Shown one piece after another: positions 7,410 to 11,517 of a stretch of DNA of 11,517 bases. The translations under genes were made by a program, and so were the position numbers. Origin of the DNA: Fidelibacterota bacterium (GTDB lineage: Bacteria > Fidelibacterota > UBA2242 > JAFGTP01); assembly GCA_029939785.1 (NCBI GenBank), contig JAOZSG010000079.1:1-11517 (forward strand). The letters are read 5' to 3'. The notes beneath the pieces were generated by a model. That model was not told where the DNA came from. It saw only the letters and a program-made list of their open reading frames with translations, and searched no databases. Position 1 is the stretch's first letter, and each line of letters opens with the position of its first letter.

Positions 7410-8079
7410 GTGAATAATCTTGAAAAAGTCATAAAAAACCACATAAATCTTAGAGGTAAAATTAATGGTTTAAAAAGAACTGATACTTTTAAAATCCCCG
7501 AACCTGCAATTAGAGAAGTTCTGGGCAATGCATTGATTCATCGTGATTATTCAAATCTGGGAAGGGATATCAAAATTGCAATTATTGATGATAAATTAAG
7601 TATCATTTCTCCAGGTGGATTACCAAATTCAATTGCCATTGATGAAATTCTTTTCGGTCGTTCAGAAATTAGAAATAAAATTATCGCTAAAATTTTCAAA
7701 AAACTTAATTTAATAGAACAATGGGGTACTGGCATCCAGTGCATTTCTTCTCTATGTAAAGAAGCAGGCGATTTTGTAGAATTTACATTTTTTCGGAATA
7801 ATAAATCCAATAATAGTATCAGGAAAACAACAAAAGTAGCAGAAAGCAAGGATAATCCCACTGATTATGATCGACTTACAACCAAAAAACTGCAAAAAAG
7901 TAGCGAAAAGCAAAAATGTAATTTTGGATTTCTTAGTAGAGAACAAACAAATGGTTTCATAAGATGTAATTGATCTTCTGCATATTAAAGATGCACGTGC
8001 AAGAAGCATATTACAACAAATGACAGATGAAAAAATAATCATAAAAAAGGCAAGAGTAGAAATATACATTATATTTTAA
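7410..8079 (+). pseudogene. Decayed COG2865-type ATP-binding transcriptional regulator (5' truncated, frameshifted)
   Basis: The first frame, from a GTG at 7410 to TGA 7971-7973, encodes the GHKL-like ATPase domain (HATPase_c_4) of the family usually annotated as putative DNA-binding or ATP-binding protein. Visible are the N-box IREVLGNALIHRDYS, SPGGLPNSI, and a glycine motif EQWGTGI. The N-terminal AlbA_2/Schlafen-type domain expected before it is missing, because tatA lies directly upstream. After about position 7800 homology moves to another frame. That frame reads NVILDFLVENKQMVS, hits an in-frame TAA at 7960-7962, then continues as DVIDLLHIKDARARSILQQM and ends at TAA 8077-8079; this is the family's C-terminal winged helix. 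The frame change probably lies in the A6 runs near 7884-7897. Truncation, frameshift and stop together make this a non-functional remnant. A short truncated protein could still be made from the first frame. Confidence 0.85.
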
Positions 8080-8237
8080 AAAATTAAATGTCAGACTTCG
8101 ATAATCTATGTTGTCTTACAAAGTAATAAAACAAAAATAATATTAATCGGAACATTAAACTAAGATAGTTGTTAAAATATTTTGACTATAAGATTACTAA
8201 CATAATAAACATTGACAAAAAAGGGTTATAAACATTT
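8080..8237 (+). other. Intergenic spacer upstream of batA
   Basis: These 158 AT-rich bases are the longest non-coding stretch in the window and the most likely place for a bat operon promoter. TTGACT at 8182-8187 and TTGACA at 8212-8217 resemble -35 boxes. Only poorly spaced or poorly matching -10 candidates follow: CATAAT at 8201-8206 is too close to the first box, and the second box would put its -10 on the start codon. I see no convincing terminator hairpin, repeat or small gene. Any promoter call here is tentative. Confidence 0.4.
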
Positions 8238-9226
8238 ATGCTATATTTTTCTGACTGGGGTTATCTATTTTTACTTATTCTAATTCCAATAATTTTATTT
8301 TGGTATAAAAGAAAAGGGAAATATAAAGAACAGAGTATCACCTTTTCATCCATTAAAGCAATATTGGAAATATCCGGTAATCAAAAGTGGAAAATCCGCA
8401 CTATCCATTCTCTCAAAATTCTCGCAATTACATTTTTTATTATTGCATTGGCAAGACCCCAAAAAGGAAATGTCGTCAAGGAAATATCAACCGAGGGAAT
8501 TGATATTGTGCTTGTACTTGATATTTCCAGTTCTATGAGAGCATTGGATTTTAAACCGAATAGATTGGAAGCAGCCAAATCAGTTGCAAAAGATTTTATA
8601 GATGGCAGAAGCAATGATAGAATTGGTCTTGTTGTTTTTGCAGGAGAAACTTTTCTTCAATGCCCACTTACAATAGATTATAATGTATTGAAAACTTTTC
8701 TTGCCCAGGTTGATATTGTTGAAAAGAAATATGACGGTACAGCAATAGGAATGGCAATCGCAAATGCCATTAACAGACTTAGAGATAGTAAAGCAAAAAG
8801 CAAAGTAATGATTCTCCTTTCTGATGGCAGAAATAATACAGGAAAGTTAGATCCGGAAACTGCTACTGATATGCAAAAACTTTTGGTATTAAAATTTATA
8901 CAATTGGTGCAGGGAAACGTGGTAAAGCAGAATATCCGGTGCAAACTTTCGGAGGAAGAACCAGAACACAATTAGTAGATGTTCAAATTGATGATGAAGT
9001 GCTTACAAAAGTAGCAGAAAGCACTGGCGGAAAATATTTCAGGGCCACAAACAAAAAAAAACTTGCTGAGGTTTACAAAGAAATCAGTAAAATGGAAAAA
9101 ACAGAGATTAAAGTAAAAGAATTTTTCAATTATCATGATCTGTATATTTGGTTTCTGTTTCCAGGATTATTAATGCTATTAGCAGGAATAATACTTGAAC
9201 GTTTTATCTGGAGGAAAACACCATGA
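8238..9226 (+). CDS. batA: BatA: membrane-anchored von Willebrand A protein, interrupted by a one-base frameshift
   Basis: BatA belongs to the Bacteroides aerotolerance group of inner-membrane VWA proteins. The first frame (8238-8975) has two N-terminal membrane segments (about residues 8-23 and 55-72, ending ALARPQKGN) and the VWA metal site DISSS (Asp95, Ser97, Ser99), Thr168 and Asp196. At the A5 run 8875-8879 the homologous reading moves to the frame that ends at 9226: GIKIYTIGAGKRGKAEYPVQ, then GKYFRATN and a C-terminal membrane helix (IWFLFPGLLMLLAGIIL). Adding one A to the run would give a continuous protein of about 329 residues, the normal BatA size. As written, translation would end at 8975 with a nonsense tail and no C-terminal helix. 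Both halves look well conserved, so the lesion is recent or a sequence error. The end overlaps batB by 4 bases (ATGA). Confidence 0.88.
8875..8885 (+). other. Frameshift site in batA (A5 run)
   Basis: In the first batA frame the codons are ATG CAA AAA CTT TTG GTA, and the family-like reading resumes as GGT ATT AAA ATT TAT at 8885. A missing A in the run 8875-8879 would join the frames as M-Q-K-T-F-G-I-K. A backward slip of one base on A-AAA would do the same. The phase does not give a canonical X-XXY-YYZ slippery heptamer, and I see no obvious stem-loop just after it. A deletion or a homopolymer sequencing error is therefore more likely than programmed frameshifting. Confidence 0.85.
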
Positions 9227-10239
9227 TAAAATTTGCCAACTTAAATATGCTATGGTTTTTTCCGGTAATTTTAATTGCTCTGGTATCAATTTTTTATTCA
9301 CGGAAACTTAGAAAACAGAACTTACATAATTTCATCGGTGATATCCTCACTAATAAGTTAATGCCGGGATATAAACCTGAATTACAAAGAGTAAAAGAAT
9401 ATGTATTAGTTGTTGCAATTATTTTCATCAGTATTGCTCTGATTGGACCTAAAGTCGGACAAAAATTACAAAAAATAAAAAGAAAAGGGATTGATGCAGT
9501 AATTGCATTAGATATTTCTACGAGTATGAATGCAGAAGATGTTGCTCCATCAAGACTAGAACTTACAAAATATGAAGCAGGAAAATTCATAGATAATCTG
9601 CGAGGAGATCGTATTGGACTTGTTGCCTTTGCCGGTGTGAGTTATCTTCATTGCCCACTTACACTTGATTATGGTGCAGCAAAATTATTCCTGAATGCAA
9701 TTGACTCAAAAGTTATAGGAGTTCAGGGAACAGCAATTGCTGATGCTATTAACACTGCAATTGAAACTTTTAAAGGAAAAGAGAAAAAACATAAAGCGAT
9801 TATTGTAATATCTGATGGTGAAGATCACGAAGGCAATATTGATGAAGTTGTAAAACTTGCTTCTGATAATGGTATTGTTATCTATTCAATTGGCATAGGA
9901 AGTTATTCAGGTGCACCAATACCTGTTGAAGATAAAGATGGCAATATTTCCTATAAACGGGATAAAGCAGATAAAGTAATAACAAGTGCTTTAGAAGAAG
10001 GAACTTTAAAAAAAATAGCGTCTATATCAGGCGGAAAATATTTTAATATGAGCGAAGATAATCAGGCATTTCAAAAAGTATATAATGAAATCAGAGGAAT
10101 GGAGAAAAAAGAATTAAATACCCATAAATACAGTGATTATCAAAATAGATATCAGATTTTTTTAATTTTTGGATTACTACTTTTGTTTTTTGAATATTTC
10201 ATACCTGAAAAATCCATAAAAATAATAGACAAAGAATAG
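9223..10239 (+). CDS. batB: BatB: membrane-anchored von Willebrand A protein
   Basis: This is the second VWA protein of the bat cluster, 338 residues and intact. It has an N-terminal membrane segment (about residues 8-24), a second at about 60-77 (VLVVAIIFISIALIG), the VWA domain from about residue 92 to 275, and a C-terminal helix (about 312-330). The metal-ion-dependent adhesion site is complete: Asp97, Ser99 and Ser101 (LDISTSMNAEDV), Thr170 (GTAIADA) and Asp198 (ISDGEDHEG). Its layout parallels BatA, and the two probably arose by duplication. It starts inside the last codons of batA (ATGA overlap) and is followed directly by batC, consistent with coupled expression of an envelope complex whose biochemical role is not established. 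Confidence 0.93.
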   Translation: MIKFANLNMLWFFPVILIALVSIFYSRKLRKQNLHNFIGDILTNKLMPGYKPELQRVKEYVLVVAIIFISIALIGPKVGQKLQKIKRKGIDAVIALDISTSMNAEDVAPSRLELTKYEAGKFIDNLRGDRIGLVAFAGVSYLHCPLTLDYGAAKLFLNAIDSKVIGVQGTAIADAINTAIETFKGKEKKHKAIIVISDGEDHEGNIDEVVKLASDNGIVIYSIGIGSYSGAPIPVEDKDGNISYKRDKADKVITSALEEGTLKKIASISGGKYFNMSEDNQAFQKVYNEIRGMEKKELNTHKYSDYQNRYQIFLIFGLLLLFFEYFIPEKSIKIIDKE

Positions 10240-10256
10240 TGAAGAGAATTAATTTT

Positions 10257-11045
10257 ATGAAAAAGAATACAAATACTAAATTGATAGTAATTATATTAGT
10301 TGTGCTATCCTTACAGAATGTAATATTAGGAGATGACAAAGCATCAAAACTATACAAAAAAGGTGAATTTGGCGAAGCAATAAAACTCTATGACCGGATA
10401 ATTAATGAGCATCCTGAATGGTCAGAAGCACATTTTGGAAAAGGAGCATCATTATTCAGAGATAATAGAATAGATGAGGCAGTTGTTGAGTTTGAAAAAG
10501 CAATTCCTTCTAAAGATCCAATCCAAAAATCTGCAGCTTTTTATAATATAGGTAATGCTTTGATGAAATCTCAAAAAATGGAAGAAGCATTACATTTTTA
10601 TCAAAAATCTCTGGAACTAAATCCCAAAGATTTTGATGCAAAGCATAACTTTGAATTAGTTAAACGAATGATGCAGGAACAACAGAAACAAAATAAAGAT
10701 CAACAGAATAAGGATAAGGATAAGGATAAAGATAAACAACAGGAACAACAGCAAAAGGAAAATCAAGAAAATAAAAAAGAGCAAAAACAAGATCAGCAGA
10801 AAGAAGAAAAAAAAGAGGAACAAAAACAGGATCAGCAAGAACAACAACAAAATAAACAGGATGAAAAAAAACAAAATCAAAATGAAAACCAACCTCAACC
10901 TCAACCCCAAGAAGGGGAAGAAAAAAAGATGCAAAAACAAGAAGCATCTAAAATACTTGATGCATTAAAAGACAATGAAAAGAAAATGATGAAGAAAAGA
11001 ATGAAAGCAAAAACATCGGGTACGAAAAAAGAAAAGGATTGGTAA
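10257..11045 (+). CDS. batC: BatC: TPR protein with a Gln/Lys/Glu-rich tail
   Basis: BatC is the tetratricopeptide protein of the bat cluster, probably a periplasmic scaffold for BatA, BatB and BatD. I chose ATG 10257 because GAAGAG lies 10 bases upstream and the product begins with a good signal peptide (MKKN, then hydrophobic LIVIILVVLSL, then LGDD). A GTG at 10239, overlapping the batB stop, would add six residues and cannot be excluded. Three TPR units follow: YKKGEFGEAIKLYDRII, GASLFRDNRIDEAVVEFEKAI, and YNIGNALMKSQKMEEALHFYQKSLELNP. From about residue 140 to 225 the protein is low complexity, dominated by Q, K, E, D and N, including a DK repeat. The last part, ASKILDALKDNEKKM to the terminal KEKDW, resembles the conserved BatC ending, so the gene is complete. 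batD starts 4 bases after the stop. Confidence 0.9.
   Translation: MKKNTNTKLIVIILVVLSLQNVILGDDKASKLYKKGEFGEAIKLYDRIINEHPEWSEAHFGKGASLFRDNRIDEAVVEFEKAIPSKDPIQKSAAFYNIGNALMKSQKMEEALHFYQKSLELNPKDFDAKHNFELVKRMMQEQQKQNKDQQNKDKDKDKDKQQEQQQKENQENKKEQKQDQQKEEKKEEQKQDQQEQQQNKQDEKKQNQNENQPQPQPQEGEEKKMQKQEASKILDALKDNEKKMMKKRMKAKTSGTKKEKDW
10707..10736 (+). repeat. Tandem hexamer repeat (GATAAG-like, about 5 copies) within batC
   Basis: Five consecutive 6-base units, AATAAG, GATAAG, GATAAG, GATAAA, GATAAA, lie in the batC frame and encode NK-DK-DK-DK-DK. Because the unit is a multiple of three, copy-number change would lengthen or shorten the charged linker without breaking the frame. Confidence 0.85.
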
Positions 11046-11049
11046 GAAA

Positions 11050-11517
11050 ATGAAAAATTACCTAAAATTTATATTTGTATTATTAATTCTTGCTTCGATT
11101 GGATTTTCTGAAGATATAAAAATCACTTCGTCTGTAGATCGGGAAGAGATTTCATTAAGCGATATTTTGACTTATAGAATCGACATAGAAGGTACAAAAA
11201 ATATAAACCATGTTCCAGAGCCAACAGGGAAAAATTTTAAAATTGTTCAGGGTCCATCTCAATCAAGTAATATCCAAATCATAAACGGTGCAATGGAAAT
11301 CAGAAAAAGTTTTACATGGCAGATAATTCCGATAAAACCTGGCGAACTTATAATTGATGGTTTCTCAGCACTATTAAAAAAGAAAAAATACAGCACACAG
11401 ACAATAAAAGTTAAAGTAGTTATTGCAGGCACAAATTCAGTAGATATAAACTCAAATTTAACTAAAAAAACAGCCAGTATTTTTTTAGAGGCTGTTCCAT
11501 CTAAAAAAAATGTGTTT
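11050..11517 (+). CDS. batD: BatD (oxygen tolerance family), 5' part only
   Basis: The frame starts at ATG 11050, 4 bases after the batC stop, and is still open at the right edge, giving 156 residues of a protein usually near 550-620. Residues 1-20 are a signal peptide (MKNYLKFIFVLLILASIGFS, cut before EDIK). The mature start, ITSSVDREEISLSDILTYRI, followed by a beta-rich segment with GPSQSSNIQIING and SFTWQIIPIKPGELII, is typical of BatD N-terminal Ig-like domains. It completes the batA-B-C-D order. The rest of the gene, including any C-terminal membrane helix, lies outside the window. Confidence 0.9.
   Translation, partial: MKNYLKFIFVLLILASIGFSEDIKITSSVDREEISLSDILTYRIDIEGTKNINHVPEPTGKNFKIVQGPSQSSNIQIINGAMEIRKSFTWQIIPIKPGELIIDGFSALLKKKKYSTQTIKVKVVIAGTNSVDINSNLTKKTASIFLEAVPSKKNVF

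Noticed and set aside
7391..7412. Terminator hairpin after tatA
   Set aside because: Only a four-base CAAG/CTTG pairing with no T tract; too weak to call.
7410..7973. An intact 187-residue ATP-binding protein
   Set aside because: The last 40 or so residues are out-of-frame sequence, and the true C-terminal winged helix continues in another frame with a stop in it.
7547..8069. Long antisense open frames opposite the regulator remnant
   Set aside because: They show no family features and are shadows of a sequence whose plus-strand homology is clear.
8205..8241. Consensus promoter with TTGACA at 8212-8217
   Set aside because: A 17-base spacing would place the -10 element on the batA start codon, so it cannot drive the annotated start in the usual way.
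8871..8890. Programmed -1 ribosomal frameshift site in batA
   Set aside because: The A run is not in the X-XXY-YYZ phase and no clear downstream stem-loop is seen. Kept only as a minor alternative.
8939..9226. A separate 95-residue gene starting at 8939
   Set aside because: Its sequence is the C-terminal part of BatA, and the matching homology already begins upstream at 8885 in the same frame, so it is the other half of the frameshifted gene.
10656..10947. Two antisense open frames opposite batC rich in Leu/Phe/Val
   Set aside because: They are mirror readings of the Gln/Lys/Glu repeat tract, have no recognisable domain and lie wholly inside a well-supported gene.

Overview
The window is AT-rich (about 30% GC by eye). 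Every recognisable gene is on the plus strand, densely packed with overlapping or near-touching ends. Codon use and stop codons (TAA, TAG, TGA) fit the standard bacterial code. The complete batA-batB-batC-batD order, a DUF4321-tatA pair, and signal-peptide-bearing envelope proteins suggest a Gram-negative-type bacterium of the wider FCB group or a relative (Bacteroidota, Ignavibacteria, Cloacimonadota, Marinimicrobia and similar). This placement is an inference. The window holds no rRNA, tRNA or other marker that would settle it.

Layout. Positions 2-274 are the 3' end of an unrecognised membrane or envelope gene. Positions 292-1774 hold ecfT (ECF transporter coupling protein) and truA (tRNA pseudouridine synthase). 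Positions 1806-4911 hold a secreted HtrA-type protease, purB and purC. Positions 4911-5887 hold a small membrane protein that looks like the N-terminal anchor of a phosphatidylserine decarboxylase without its catalytic domain, followed by pssA. Positions 5901-7402 hold purS, purQ, a DUF4321 membrane protein and tatA. Positions 7410-8079 are a decayed fragment of a COG2865-type ATP-binding regulator. A 158-base spacer follows. Positions 8238-11517 then carry batA (with a one-base frameshift), batB, batC and the start of batD.

How the genes work together. purB, purC, purS and purQ supply steps of de novo IMP/AMP synthesis; purL, the partner of purS and purQ, is not here. pssA makes phosphatidylserine, and the gene that should convert it to phosphatidylethanolamine is present only as a stub. 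tatA contributes to twin-arginine export. The bat genes encode two membrane-anchored von Willebrand A proteins, a TPR protein and a secreted or membrane BatD, thought to form an envelope complex of poorly understood function, usually alongside a MoxR ATPase that is absent from this window.

I found no CRISPR array, insertion sequence, attachment site, RNA gene or convincing new defence system. The points most worth checking are the catalytic-domain-less psd-like gene fused tightly to pssA, the single-base frameshift in batA, and the broken regulator between tatA and batA.
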